Positions 16,170 through 24,035 of a stretch of DNA of 64,000 nucleotides are shown here, piece by piece. Position 1 is the first letter of the stretch. Every line of letters starts with the position of its first letter. The notes below the pieces were generated by a model. That model did no database searches, was not told the origin of the DNA, and saw nothing but the letters and a program-made list of their open reading frames with translations. Source of the DNA: G963704535 sp963704535 (GTDB lineage: Bacteria; Chloroflexota; Chloroflexia; Chloroflexales; Roseiflexaceae); assembly GCA_963704535.1 (NCBI GenBank), contig OY969916.1:7440001-7504000 (forward strand). The letters are read 5' to 3'. Made by a program: the position numbers and the translations under genes.

Positions 16170-16922
16170 CTACGTTGCACCATATTCCATCTTGGTAAAC
16201 ACCTCAAGCGCTTCGGCTTCCGACGGGGGATTCAGGATATTCCGCGCTGCAAAATCTTCAGCTTGCGGATAGTCCGTCGCGCGAATGATGGCGGCAGCTT
16301 GTGTGAGATCATAGGGCGTATGCCTGAACTGGACCGTGGGTCCAAGGAGCAGCCAATGCGCGCCGGGTTGCCCATACGGCATGCCCACACTGCCCGCATT
16401 CACCACTCTCACGCCTCCGATCGTTCGGTCGAACTGCATATGGGTATGCCCGCAGACGACCAGCGGGACGGTGAGGCCGGCAAAGACGGGCAGGAGACGC
16501 TCTTCCGGCGTCAGACGGGTAAAGACGTCGGTATCGTTTTGCGGCGTGGCGTGGCAGAAGAGCGCCTGGCCTACGCCGCTGACCTCGACCTGGAGAGTCA
16601 AGGGCCAGCCGGCTAGCATCTGGGCATGATCTGCGTGCAACTGTCGTGCCACCCAACGTAAGATCGTTCGAACATGGTCTGGTAGGGTACTCGTATCGCT
16701 CCCAGCCATCTGTGCAACCACCTCACGGTCGGCATTGCCCTGGATGAGCCGGACTGGAAGGGCAAGGCTCAGTAAACACGCCAGGGTTTCACGTGGCATC
16801 GGCCCCGCGACCACATCGCCTCCGACCACGACAAGGTCGACATCGCACTGAGCGATATCGTGGAGGACCGCTTCCAGCGCCGGGAGGTTGCCGTGGATAT
16901 CGTAGATGGCTGCAACACGCAT
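16170..16922 (-). CDS. YfcE/MJ0936-type metallophosphoesterase
   Basis: 250 residues. The calcineurin-like phosphoesterase motifs are in order: YDIHGN (D-x-H) near residue 8, VVGGDVVAGP (GD), LIQGNADREV (GN-D), FCHATPQNDTD, and CGHTHMQFDR (G-H-x-H). These are the two-metal ligands of cytosolic phosphodiesterases and diadenosine-polyphosphate-like hydrolases. Closest in layout to the YfcE family. The start at 16922 (MRVAAIYDIHGN, AAAGG 8 nt upstream) is preferred over 16967, which would add 15 unrelated residues. Confidence 0.88.
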   Translation of the reverse strand: MRVAAIYDIHGNLPALEAVLHDIAQCDVDLVVVGGDVVAGPMPRETLACLLSLALPVRLIQGNADREVVAQMAGSDTSTLPDHVRTILRWVARQLHADHAQMLAGWPLTLQVEVSGVGQALFCHATPQNDTDVFTRLTPEERLLPVFAGLTVPLVVCGHTHMQFDRTIGGVRVVNAGSVGMPYGQPGAHWLLLGPTVQFRHTPYDLTQAAAIIRATDYPQAEDFAARNILNPPSEAEALEVFTKMEYGAT

Positions 16923-16986
16923 AATGGACCTTTCCAGCAGTTGATCGCCGTTTGATAATTGCCGCACCGAAAGTAGATTTTAAACG

Positions 16987-17058
16987 TTAAAAAAGCCCCG
17001 ATCTTGCGCCGCGCAAGCGGGTTAGCTACAACCGATGTTGGGCACAGTCGCGGGGTTT
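16987..17058 (-). terminator. Putative terminator structure after the DUF2442 gene
   Basis: AAAAAAGCCCCGA and TCGCGGGGTTTT flank a ~50-nt core that holds CTTGCGC-G-GCGCAAG (minus-strand reading). The T-runs on both strands fit a bidirectional terminator, but the long loop is unusual. It could be part of a leader of the phosphoesterase gene. Confidence 0.4.
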
Positions 17059-17098
17059 TGACTTTCGGATGTGGTGGTTCTTCTGAATTCCGTCGCGC

Positions 17099-17389
17099 TT
17101 AGGGCTGTTGCTGCGTGCGTCGTCGTTCGAGCCAACGGGCAAATGATGCAGGACTCTCCATGGATTTTTTGCCCAGCAGCAACCCTTCCACGCCGATATC
17201 TTCATCGAGATCGGGCCAATGCAGACCCAATCCCGCGCCTGCAATCTGCACATTGGCACGCTCAGGTGCCGTTCCATAGGCTAAACGTGGAAACCACCCG
17301 ATCGGAACGGCGATCGTGCGGCCATCGTCGAGATCCACGGTTAAGGTGTCAGCGGTAACGGTCACCTGGACGGCTCTAGGCACTGCCAT
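17099..17389 (-). CDS. DUF2442 protein
   Basis: 96 residues from the ATG at 17389. The central DTLTVDLDDGRTIAVPIGWFPRLAYGTAPER and GLGLHWPDLDEDIGVEGLLLG blocks are characteristic of DUF2442. These small proteins are very often encoded directly after a DUF4160 protein, as here. The ATG lies 14 nt inside the end of the DUF4160 gene, so translation is coupled. DUF4160/DUF2442 pairs are distributed like toxin-antitoxin modules, but I know of no established activity. The longer frame to 17488 overlaps the partner by >100 nt and is rejected. Confidence 0.82.
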   Translation of the reverse strand: MAVPRAVQVTVTADTLTVDLDDGRTIAVPIGWFPRLAYGTAPERANVQIAGAGLGLHWPDLDEDIGVEGLLLGKKSMESPASFARWLERRRTQQQP

Positions 17390-17630
17390 CAGAACTGGTG
17401 CAGAAGCTATCCCACTCATCGCGCAGTTGCTCCAAATGTTCGCGGGCGGTCTGTTCAATTGCCCGTAATTCACGCCGACTATAGCCATGATTATCGGCGA
17501 CCCACACGTCTGGGTCCAACCAGAGTTTCGCGGTCAGGTTGCTGCGGTCAATGTGCATGTGGCGCGGCTCGCCACAATCATAGGAGTAGAAATAGAACCG
17601 ATATGGTCCGATGCGCAGTGCCGTTGGCAT
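17376..17630 (-). CDS. DUF4160 protein
   Basis: 84 residues. MPTALRIGPYRFYFYSYDCGEPRHMHIDR is the diagnostic DUF4160 N-terminus (with the EPxHxHxxR box). It continues AKLWLDPDVWVADNHGYSRRELRAIEQTAREH. ATG at 17630 with GAGGAA 4-6 nt upstream. First gene of a two-gene unit with DUF2442, overlapping it by 14 nt. A toxin-antitoxin or mobile accessory role is suspected from genome context in other bacteria, not shown by any catalytic motif here. Confidence 0.85.
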   Translation of the reverse strand: MPTALRIGPYRFYFYSYDCGEPRHMHIDRSNLTAKLWLDPDVWVADNHGYSRRELRAIEQTAREHLEQLRDEWDSFCTSSDGSA

Positions 17631-17826
17631 GGTTCCTCTGCCATATCGCAAGTGTTCACGCCGATTGTAACACTCCTCTCAGAGCTATTCAAGAGGGTTG
17701 ACCTTGATAGCGCGGCCCAACTAGAAAATCACCGAATTTCGCGCATCTATGATCGTCCAGCGTGAGCTTCCGTACACACGACTCGCATAAACCCACCCTC
17801 GACGACCATCAAAACCACGCGCGCCC

Positions 17827-18759
17827 CTATCCCGCCTCGCGCCACCACGCCAGCGCCCGCGCGAGCAGGTCGGGCGCGTCGGCGGGGAGCTGCGTGACGG
17901 CGGGCAGGCGGCGGAACCAGTTCGGCTGGCGGCGGGCGAAAGCGTGCGTGTCGTACTTGAGCCGCTGGATCGCCTGCTCCAGCGCGGCGCCGTCCTCGAA
18001 GTAGGGCCGAAACTCGCGGTAGCCCAGCCCCGACAGCGCCGGCAGCTCCCAGCCGTAGCCCTGCTGGCGCAGCCGGCGCACCTCGTCGAGCAGCCCGGCG
18101 GCGATCATCCGGTCCACGCGGGCGTCGATCCGCTGGTACAGCTCGGCGGCCGGCAGCGCCAGCCACAGCGTCCGAGCACGGTATGGCGGCGCCTGCATGG
18201 CCTGCTGCGCCGAGATCGGGCGGCCGGTCAGCTCGTAGACCTCCAGCGCCCGGATCACGCGCCGGACGTTCGCCGGGTCGATCGCGTCGGCGGCGGCTGG
18301 GTCGGCTTGGGCTAGGCGGGCGTGCAGCGCCTTGGCGCCGTGGGCCTCCGCCTCGCACTGGAGTGCGGCGCGCAGCTCCGGCTGCGGGGCGACGCGCGGG
18401 ATGTGCCAGCCCTGGAGCACGGCGGCCAGGTACTGGCCGGTGCCGCCCACCAGCAGCGGCAGGTGGCCACGCGACGCGATCTCGCCGATCGCCGCCATCG
18501 CCGAGTCCTGGTAGCGGGCCAGCGAGAACTCCTCGTCCGGGTCGGCGACGTCGATCAGGTGGTGCGGCGCGGCGGCCCGCTCGGTCGGGGTCGGCTTGGC
18601 GGTGCCAATGTCCATGCCCCGGTAGACCTGCCGCGAGTTGGCTGAGACGATCTCGCCGTCGAGCATCTGTGCCAGCGCGATCGAGAGCGCCGTCTTGCCG
18701 ACCGCCGTCGGCCCGACGATCGCCAGGAGCGGGATGGGTTGTGCATCCGTCATTTGCAT
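17827..18759 (-). CDS. miaA: tRNA dimethylallyltransferase
   Basis: 310 residues, full length. MiaA transfers the dimethylallyl group to N6 of A37 in tRNAs reading U-starting codons. P-loop GPTAVGKTALSIALA at residues ~15-29, then EIVSANSRQVYRGMDIGTAKPT, the DPDEEFSLARYQ insertion start, VGGTGQYLAAVLQG, RRVIRALEVYELTGRPIS and LKYDTHAFARRQPNWFRR at the C-terminus, all as in the family. The start is ATG 18759 or 18753; neither has a clear Shine-Dalgarno. Confidence 0.95.
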   Translation of the reverse strand: MQMTDAQPIPLLAIVGPTAVGKTALSIALAQMLDGEIVSANSRQVYRGMDIGTAKPTPTERAAAPHHLIDVADPDEEFSLARYQDSAMAAIGEIASRGHLPLLVGGTGQYLAAVLQGWHIPRVAPQPELRAALQCEAEAHGAKALHARLAQADPAAADAIDPANVRRVIRALEVYELTGRPISAQQAMQAPPYRARTLWLALPAAELYQRIDARVDRMIAAGLLDEVRRLRQQGYGWELPALSGLGYREFRPYFEDGAALEQAIQRLKYDTHAFARRQPNWFRRLPAVTQLPADAPDLLARALAWWREAG

Positions 18760-18841
18760 GGATCGGGGTCTCGTTCCGTAGAAAGAAGCACACGAAACTC
18801 AATTGTAGCACGATCAGAATCCGCCACCGCGTAAGTCCTGG

Positions 18842-18870
18842 TTGACAAACGGCGCTTTTGTAAGTATAAT
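18842..18870 (+). promoter_or_regulatory. Consensus sigma-70 promoter of the zinc-efflux ATPase gene
   Basis: TTGACA (18842-18847), exactly 17 nt, TATAAT (18865-18870): a perfect consensus, unusual in this GC-rich DNA, implying strong transcription that needs repression. Confidence 0.88.
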
Positions 18871-18871
18871 A

Positions 18872-18885
18872 TGAACACTTGCTCA
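18872..18885 (+). promoter_or_regulatory. ArsR/SmtB-type operator
   Basis: TGAACA-CT-TGCTCA, a 6-2-6 imperfect inverted repeat of the CzrA/SmtB/CadC operator type, directly after the -10 box and over the likely start site. The predicted ligand is the ArsR-family repressor encoded at 21944-22309. Confidence 0.7.
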
Positions 18886-19025
18886 ATTGATACATTGTTT
18901 TGAGCAGACATCTCAATAATCAGGAGTGGCATTTCGTCTCAGGCTCCGCAGGCGTTGGCAAGTGCCTCGACGCGCACCCGGCGACTGCGAGCTTGTCTCA
19001 TCAACCAAGTACAAAGTGAGCCACC

Positions 19026-21815
19026 ATGCTGCATACTATTACACTCGATCTGCCCCACGTACTGCCCCAGAACGCCGACTGCGACTGCTGCGCCAACCAC
19101 CTTGTCGAGGCGCTGCGCGGGTACGCCGGAATCAGCGCGGCACGCCGTGATGCCGCCGCGCTGATCCTCGAAATTGACTCCCAAATGATCGCCGACGCCG
19201 AGGTGGAACATGTCGCGCACGTCGCTGGCCGGCAGGTCGCGCAGCGCTACGACCACCCGACCTTTGACGTGCAGGGCATGGGCTGCACCGATTGCGCCCG
19301 CACGCTTGAGCGCACACTGACGCAGTTGATCGGCGTCCACTACGCGATCGCCAACTTCGCCGCCGCCAAGCTGCACCTCGAGTACGACCGTGAGCAGACC
19401 TCAATCGCGGCGATCAGCACCCTGGCCGGCAGTCTTGGCTACGATCTCGGCTCTGCCGACCACCGACCACCGACCACCGATCACCCCTTCGACACGGCTC
19501 AGGGCAGGCGACCACCGACCACCGACCAGCCAAAGACCCTGTACGGCAGGCCCTCCGTGGCCGCCGACTACGGACTACGGACTACGGACTACGTTTGCAC
19601 GGTCGAGGGCATGTGCTGCGCCGCCGAGTCGGTCCCGATCGAGCGGGCGATCCAGGCACTGCCGGGCGCCCGGCAGGTCGTCGCCGACCCCACCCTGGCG
19701 CGGCTCAGTGTCACCTACGACCCTCACGCGCTCGCGCCGGCCCAGATCATTCAGCAGATCGAGCGGCTGGGCTTTCGTGTCGCGGCGACGGCTGACCAGA
19801 GGCTGGCGGCGGATCAAGGCGAAGGCACGACGGGCGATCATCAACAGGCGGCGACGCCTGATGGCTGGTGGTCGGCGATCGCCGGCCGACCGCGCGATCT
19901 GCTTACGGCGCTCTGCGGGCTGCTGATCGGCGCGGCGTGGGCTGCCGAGTTGCTAGGCGGGCCGGCGATCCTGCCGGTTGTCCTGTACGTCCTGGCGACC
20001 TTGACCGGCGGCGTATTTGTCGCCCGCAGCGGCTGGGCCACGCTGCGTACCACGCGCATCTTCGACATCAACGCGCTCATGACGATCGCCGCCGGTGGCG
20101 CGCTGGTGATCGGCGAGCACGCCGAGGGCGCGGTTGTGGTGTTCCTGTTTGCGCTGGGCAACGCCCTGGAGGGCTATACGATGGAGCGGGCTAGGCGCTC
20201 GATCCGCGCCTTGATGCGCCTGGCGCCAGTCACAGCCCGCGTGCTGCACGACGGAGTTGAGCACGAGCGACCGGTCGGGACGGTCGAGGTCGGCGACACG
20301 ATCGTCGTCAGGCCAGGCGACCGCATTCCGCTCGACGGCGTCGTGGTGGCCGGCAGCAGCGCCGCCGACCAATCGCCGATCACCGGCGAAAGCATGCCGG
20401 TGGCGAAAGAGGCCGGGTCAGAGGTGTTCGCCGGGAGCATCAACGGCGAGGGCGCGCTTGAAGTGCAGGTGACCCGCCCTTCGCAGGATAGCACGCTGGC
20501 GCGGATCATCCACCTGGTCGAGCAGGCCCAGACGCACAAGTCGCGGTCGCAACGATTTATCGATGTCTTCGCGACCTACTACACACCGACCGTGCTGATC
20601 CTGGCGGCGCTGGTGGCCGTGCTGCCGCCACTCGTCGCCAGCGGCGTCTGGGCCGAATGGGTCTACCGGGCGCTGGTACTGCTGGTGATCGCCTGCCCCT
20701 GCGCGCTGGTGATCTCGACGCCCGTCAGCATCATTAGCGCGATCAGCGCCGCCGCCCGCAGCGGCGTGCTGTTCAAAGGCGGCGCAGCGCTTGAGGCCGC
20801 GGGCGGCCTCAAGGCGATCGCATTTGACAAAACCGGCACGCTGACGACCGGACGGCCTGTTGTTACCGACGTCGTCGAAATTGAAAATGCAAAATTGAAA
20901 ATTGAGAATGATTCGAGAGACGACCAATTCTCAATTCTCAATTCTCAATTCTCAATTCTGGAGCTTGCTGCGGCGGTCGAGCGCCGATCGGCGCACCCGC
21001 TGGCGCGGGCGATCGTGGCGGCTGCCGAGGAGCGCGGCCTGGCGATCCCGGTCGCGCGCGACTTTCAGTCGTTGGGTGGGCGCGGCGCCACAGCGACGGT
21101 GGCGGGCCGGCTGGCGGCGGTCGGCAACCGCGCGATGTTCGCCAGCGCGCCGCTGCCCCTGCAGGCCGAGGCGCGGCTGGTGGAGCTGGAGCAGGCCGGG
21201 CGCACGGCGATGCTGGTCGGCTACGATGGCGTGCTGCGCGGCATTATCGCCGTGGCCGATGGCGACCGGGCCGAGAGCCGTGCGGCCGTGAGCGCGCTGC
21301 GGCGGCTGGGAATCGCGCATATCGCCATGCTGACCGGCGATAATGGGCGGGTGGCCGCGCAGATCGCCGGACGCATCGGCGTGGACGAGGTGCGGGCGGA
21401 GCTGCTGCCGCACGAGAAGCTGGCGGCGATCGACGAGCTGTTGGCGCAGCACGGCAGCGTGGGCATGGTTGGCGACGGCGTCAACGACGCCCCGGCGCTG
21501 GCGCGATCCACCGTCGGGATCGGCATGGGCGCGGCCGGCAGCGATGTGGCATTGGAGACCGCCGACGTGACGCTGATGGCCGATAACCTGCACAAGCTGC
21601 CCTTCGCGATCGGCCTCAGTCGCAGCGCCCGCCGGGTGATCATCCAGAACATCTGCTTCGCCGTCGCCGTAAAAGTGCTCTTCCTGATCGCGACACTGCT
21701 GGGCGTCGCGACGCTCTGGATGGCGGTCTTCGCCGACACCGGCGCAACGGTGATCGTGATCGCGAACGGGATGCGATTGTTACGCTACCGCGATTCCAGG
21801 GAATCGGAAACGTAA
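19026..21815 (+). CDS. zntA: P1B-type zinc/cadmium efflux ATPase with heptamer-encoded insertions
   Basis: 929 residues. Order: an HMA-like domain with DCDCC (residues ~18-22), a second with GMGCTDC (~86-92), a third with GMCCAAE (~197), then eight membrane helices with the CPC metal site in IACPCALV, DKTGT phosphorylation motif, SPITGES actuator, SAHP nucleotide-binding loop and GDGVNDAPAL hinge. It is a complete P1B-2-like pump for Zn2+/Cd2+/Pb2+ export. Three stretches are encoded by heptamer repeats: residues ~145-168 (HRPPTTD units), ~180-190 (DYGLRTTDY) and ~618-645 (IEN.. DDQFSILNSQFSIL). All keep frame and fall in linkers or the N-domain loop. The CzrA-like repressor gene downstream on the other strand and the operator upstream suggest Zn-induced expression. 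Confidence 0.92.
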   Translation: MLHTITLDLPHVLPQNADCDCCANHLVEALRGYAGISAARRDAAALILEIDSQMIADAEVEHVAHVAGRQVAQRYDHPTFDVQGMGCTDCARTLERTLTQLIGVHYAIANFAAAKLHLEYDREQTSIAAISTLAGSLGYDLGSADHRPPTTDHPFDTAQGRRPPTTDQPKTLYGRPSVAADYGLRTTDYVCTVEGMCCAAESVPIERAIQALPGARQVVADPTLARLSVTYDPHALAPAQIIQQIERLGFRVAATADQRLAADQGEGTTGDHQQAATPDGWWSAIAGRPRDLLTALCGLLIGAAWAAELLGGPAILPVVLYVLATLTGGVFVARSGWATLRTTRIFDINALMTIAAGGALVIGEHAEGAVVVFLFALGNALEGYTMERARRSIRALMRLAPVTARVLHDGVEHERPVGTVEVGDTIVVRPGDRIPLDGVVVAGSSAADQSPITGESMPVAKEAGSEVFAGSINGEGALEVQVTRPSQDSTLARIIHLVEQAQTHKSRSQRFIDVFATYYTPTVLILAALVAVLPPLVASGVWAEWVYRALVLLVIACPCALVISTPVSIISAISAAARSGVLFKGGAALEAAGGLKAIAFDKTGTLTTGRPVVTDVVEIENAKLKIENDSRDDQFSILNSQFSILELAAAVERRSAHPLARAIVAAAEERGLAIPVARDFQSLGGRGATATVAGRLAAVGNRAMFASAPLPLQAEARLVELEQAGRTAMLVGYDGVLRGIIAVADGDRAESRAAVSALRRLGIAHIAMLTGDNGRVAAQIAGRIGVDEVRAELLPHEKLAAIDELLAQHGSVGMVGDGVNDAPALARSTVGIGMGAAGSDVALETADVTLMADNLHKLPFAIGLSRSARRVIIQNICFAVAVKVLFLIATLLGVATLWMAVFADTGATVIVIANGMRLLRYRDSRESET
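19456..19532. repeat. Heptamer array inside zntA (ACCGACC units)
   Basis: CGACCAC/ACCGACC heptamers in two blocks separated by CCTTCGACACGGCTCAGG. Translated in frame as RPPTTD repeats in the linker between HMA domains 2 and 3. Confidence 0.88.
19541..19594. repeat. Dispersed GGCAGGCCCTCCGTGGCCGCC repeat plus GGACTAC heptamers inside zntA
   Basis: A copy of the dispersed repeat seen at 2303, 31671, 31732 and 50300 is followed by three GGACTAC heptamers, all read in frame (GRPSVAADYGLRTTDY). Confidence 0.8.
20878..20958. repeat. Inverted heptamer array inside zntA (AATTGAGA / TCTCAATT)
   Basis: ATTGAAA/ATTGAGA units, a spacer GATTCGAGAGACGACC, then four TTCTCAA units, the reverse complement. 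It is in frame between the DKTGT and HP motifs of the ATPase. Confidence 0.9.
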
Positions 21816-21928
21816 AGCGTCCCGGCGTGAAACGTGAGGGCCTTTCACATTTCAAAGCATCTCACAGCAGACCTGAAACGTGAAGCGTGAAACGTGAGCA
21901 AGTCCCGATCACGTTTCACGTTTCACGG
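21807..21928. repeat. Inverted heptamer array (GAAACGT / CGTTTCA)
   Basis: Copies of GTGAAAC(G) and of the reverse complement GTTTCAC on both sides of the gap between the convergent zntA and arsR-like genes. The zntA stop codon lies at its left edge. Confidence 0.8.
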
Positions 21929-21943
21929 AGCTGAGTAAATGCC

Positions 21944-22309
21944 CTATGCGTGTCCGAGGTGCTCCAGGCTGAGCTGAAAGAGCAGTGTGACGTGCTCGTC
22001 GTCCATTGCGTAGAACACCTGCTTGCCCTCGCGGCGGGGGCGCACCACCCGCAGGCCGCGCAGCAGCCGGAGCTGGTGCGATACGGCCGACTCGCTCATC
22101 TCCAGTACTGCGGCCAGGTCGCCGACACACAGCTCGGCGTGCGAGAGCGCATGCAGGATGCGCACCCTGGTTGGGTCCGCCAGCGCCTTGAAGATCTCGG
22201 CGACCTGGGACGTGAGATCATCGTCGAGCGGGTGATTCTGGACGCGGCGCACCGCCTCTAGATCGACGATCGAGCTTGTCGGCGGCGTCTCAACGTCCCG
22301 ATCAGACAT
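21944..22309 (-). CDS. ArsR/SmtB-family zinc-sensing repressor (CzrA-like)
   Basis: 121 residues from ATG 22309 (AGGAG 9 nt upstream; a GTG at 22333 would add eight residues). Winged-helix HTH: HAELCVGDLAAVLEMSESAVSHQLRLLRGLRVV. The last helix reads DDEHVTLLFQLSLEHLGH, where D-x-H-x10-H-x2-H reproduces the spacing of the alpha-5 Zn(II)/Co(II) site of CzrA (D84, H86, H97, H100). No alpha-3 Cys site is seen apart from the single ELCV Cys. Expected to release the zntA operator when zinc binds. TGGTATAAT at 22353-22361 (minus strand) is a likely own -10 element. Confidence 0.92.
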   Translation of the reverse strand: MSDRDVETPPTSSIVDLEAVRRVQNHPLDDDLTSQVAEIFKALADPTRVRILHALSHAELCVGDLAAVLEMSESAVSHQLRLLRGLRVVRPRREGKQVFYAMDDEHVTLLFQLSLEHLGHA

Positions 22310-22362
22310 CGCAGCCTGCTCCTGTTCTGGCACAGCCCCTGAAGCAGCCGCATTATACCATT

Positions 22363-22719
22363 CTATGCCGCGCTCTGCGGCGCTTCGCTCGGCCCGGCGC
22401 GGGTGTACTCGGCCGGCGCGAAGAAGACCAGGATCGCTAGCTCCTCGGCGATGCTGTGGAAGCGGTGCTCGACGCCGGCCGCCACAAACACCACCGACCC
22501 GGCGGCGACATCCCGATCCTCGTCGCCGACCCGGATGGCCCCACGGCCACGCACCACGTAGTAGACTTCGTCCTCGGTGTGTGGCTGCTGCGGGTCGGTC
22601 CCGCCCGCCGGCAGAACATAGAGGCCGGCGCTCAGCGAGGGGACGCGCAGAAACTCAAGGTAGAGTTGGTCCAATCGCTGGCGCTCGGCGTCCAGGTTGG
22701 CGATGTCATAGGCGTCCAT
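22363..22719 (-). CDS. Cupin-domain protein
   Basis: 118 residues from ATG 22719 (AAAGGAG 8 nt upstream). A single-domain beta-barrel with cupin motif 1, PHTEDEVYYVVRGRGAIRVG (His, Glu and Glu ligands, near residues 46-65), and motif 2, AGSVVFVAAGVEHRFHSI (near 75-92, His ligand). The family includes small dioxygenases, isomerases and binding proteins; there is no substrate clue. An upstream extension to 22827 would be translated from heptamer repeats and is rejected. Confidence 0.8.
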   Translation of the reverse strand: MDAYDIANLDAERQRLDQLYLEFLRVPSLSAGLYVLPAGGTDPQQPHTEDEVYYVVRGRGAIRVGDEDRDVAAGSVVFVAAGVEHRFHSIAEELAILVFFAPAEYTRAGPSEAPQSAA

Positions 22720-22746
22720 AAGGAGCACTCCTTTCGAGGATCTCTC

Positions 22747-22817
22747 TGACAAGATGACAAGGTGAAAGGGTGAAAGGGTGACGGTAACACGCAACACGCA
22801 ACACGTTTCACGCTTCA
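22747..22817. repeat. Heptamer array (GTGAAAG, CACGCAA, GTTTCAC)
   Basis: Tandem GTGAAAGG, then ACACGCA, then TTTCACG units between the cupin start and the peptidase stop codon. Confidence 0.75.
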
Positions 22818-23959
22818 CGCCGCCCATACATCCGCATCACCTCGCGCAGCCGGTCGAGCGGGATGGCGTGGGCCACACGCCCGTCGATGCCGGTGGTCGT
22901 CGTCGCGGCGCACAGCGCGTTGACGATCGCCTCCTCGGTCGCGTCGGCTACGGCCTCGAAGAGCGGGTTGAGCGCGTCGTTGGGCAGCATGCGCACCGCG
23001 AGGGGCGCGAATGACCCGCCCGCCGGGAGCAGGCTGCGATTCCCGGTCGAGAACGCCACAAAGATATCGCCGCTGCCATTGTGGGCCACGCTGCCCATGC
23101 GCGCCAGTCCCAGCGTGGCCCGCTGGGCCAGCCGGCGGCACTGCGACGGCAGCGCCGGGGCGTCGGTCGCGACGACGATGATGATCGAGCCGGCGCTGGA
23201 TGCGGCCGGCACGCCCGGCCCCGGCACCTCGCTCGCCGGAATCTCCCGCCCGACTGGAACCCCGTCGATCCGCAGCAGAGCCCGGCTGCCGTAGTTGGCC
23301 TGCACAAGGACGCCGATAGTCCAGCCGCCATCAGATTCCCCCAACAGTCGCGACGACGTGCCGATCCCGCCTTTGAAGCCGTGGCAGATCATGCCGGTCC
23401 CGCCGCCCACGCACCCCTCGGCTACCGGGCCGCCGGCGGCCGAGTCGAGCGCTGCGAAGACGTGCTCGGGCCACACGTGCATGCCGTTGATGTCCGACAG
23501 AAAGCCGTCGTAGGTTTCGGCGACCACCGGCAGGCTCCAGGTGGTGTCGTAGGTGCCGTCGCCGCGCGCCACGTCGTAGGCGATCAGCGAGTCGCGCACG
23601 ACGCCGACGCTGTGGGTGTTGGTGATCGCGATCGGCGTGTTGATCGTGCCAAGCTCCTCGATCCAGGCGATGCCGGTCATCTCGCCATTGCCGTTCAGGA
23701 TGTGGTACCCGGCGAAGACCGGGTCGAGCGCGGCGTTGCCCTCGCGCGGCTGGATGATCGTGACGCCGGTGCGCACCGGCCCGCGCCCGACGACTAGCTG
23801 GCCTTCGCCGGTGATCAGCGTGGCGTGGCCGACGCGCACGCCCGGCACGTCGGTGATCGCGTTCCAGCGGCCGGGGGCCAGCCGCCCGATGTGGATGCCG
23901 AGATCGCGGGCGCGGGCACGACCACCGTTCGGCGCGGAGGGTTGACCAGAGGTGGACAT
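22808..23959 (-). CDS. P1/S58 family peptidase (DmpA/BapA-type aminopeptidase)
   Basis: 383 residues from ATG 23959 (GAGGAGGT just upstream). Landmarks: NAITDVPGVRVGHATL at the N-terminus, GEMTGIAWIEELGTINTPIAITNTHSVG, the GCVGGGTGMICHGFKGGIGTSSR segment with the self-processing and nucleophile site, and LARMGSVAHNGSGDIFVAFSTGN near the C-terminus. Family members are Ntn-hydrolase-fold enzymes that self-cleave before a Ser/Thr and then act as L- or D-aminopeptidases or beta-aminopeptidases. Substrate unknown. Divergent from the MutS-like gene, 76 nt apart. Confidence 0.87.
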   Translation of the reverse strand: MSTSGQPSAPNGGRARARDLGIHIGRLAPGRWNAITDVPGVRVGHATLITGEGQLVVGRGPVRTGVTIIQPREGNAALDPVFAGYHILNGNGEMTGIAWIEELGTINTPIAITNTHSVGVVRDSLIAYDVARGDGTYDTTWSLPVVAETYDGFLSDINGMHVWPEHVFAALDSAAGGPVAEGCVGGGTGMICHGFKGGIGTSSRLLGESDGGWTIGVLVQANYGSRALLRIDGVPVGREIPASEVPGPGVPAASSAGSIIIVVATDAPALPSQCRRLAQRATLGLARMGSVAHNGSGDIFVAFSTGNRSLLPAGGSFAPLAVRMLPNDALNPLFEAVADATEEAIVNALCAATTTTGIDGRVAHAIPLDRLREVMRMYGRREA

Positions 23960-24035
23960 TGCGCTACCTCCTCTTTGCTTGCCAGGAACTTTGTTTCGTG
24001 CTACCGTACCACAACTTTCGCTCAAACGACAAATA

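Noticed and set aside
16987..17058. tRNA-like GCCCCGA...TCGCGGGGT
   Set aside because: It lacks a T-arm GTTC and CCA context; a terminator-type structure is a simpler reading.
18926..19025. Short Arg-rich frame in the zntA leader as a leader peptide
   Set aside because: No Shine-Dalgarno-supported ATG and composition typical of shadow frames.
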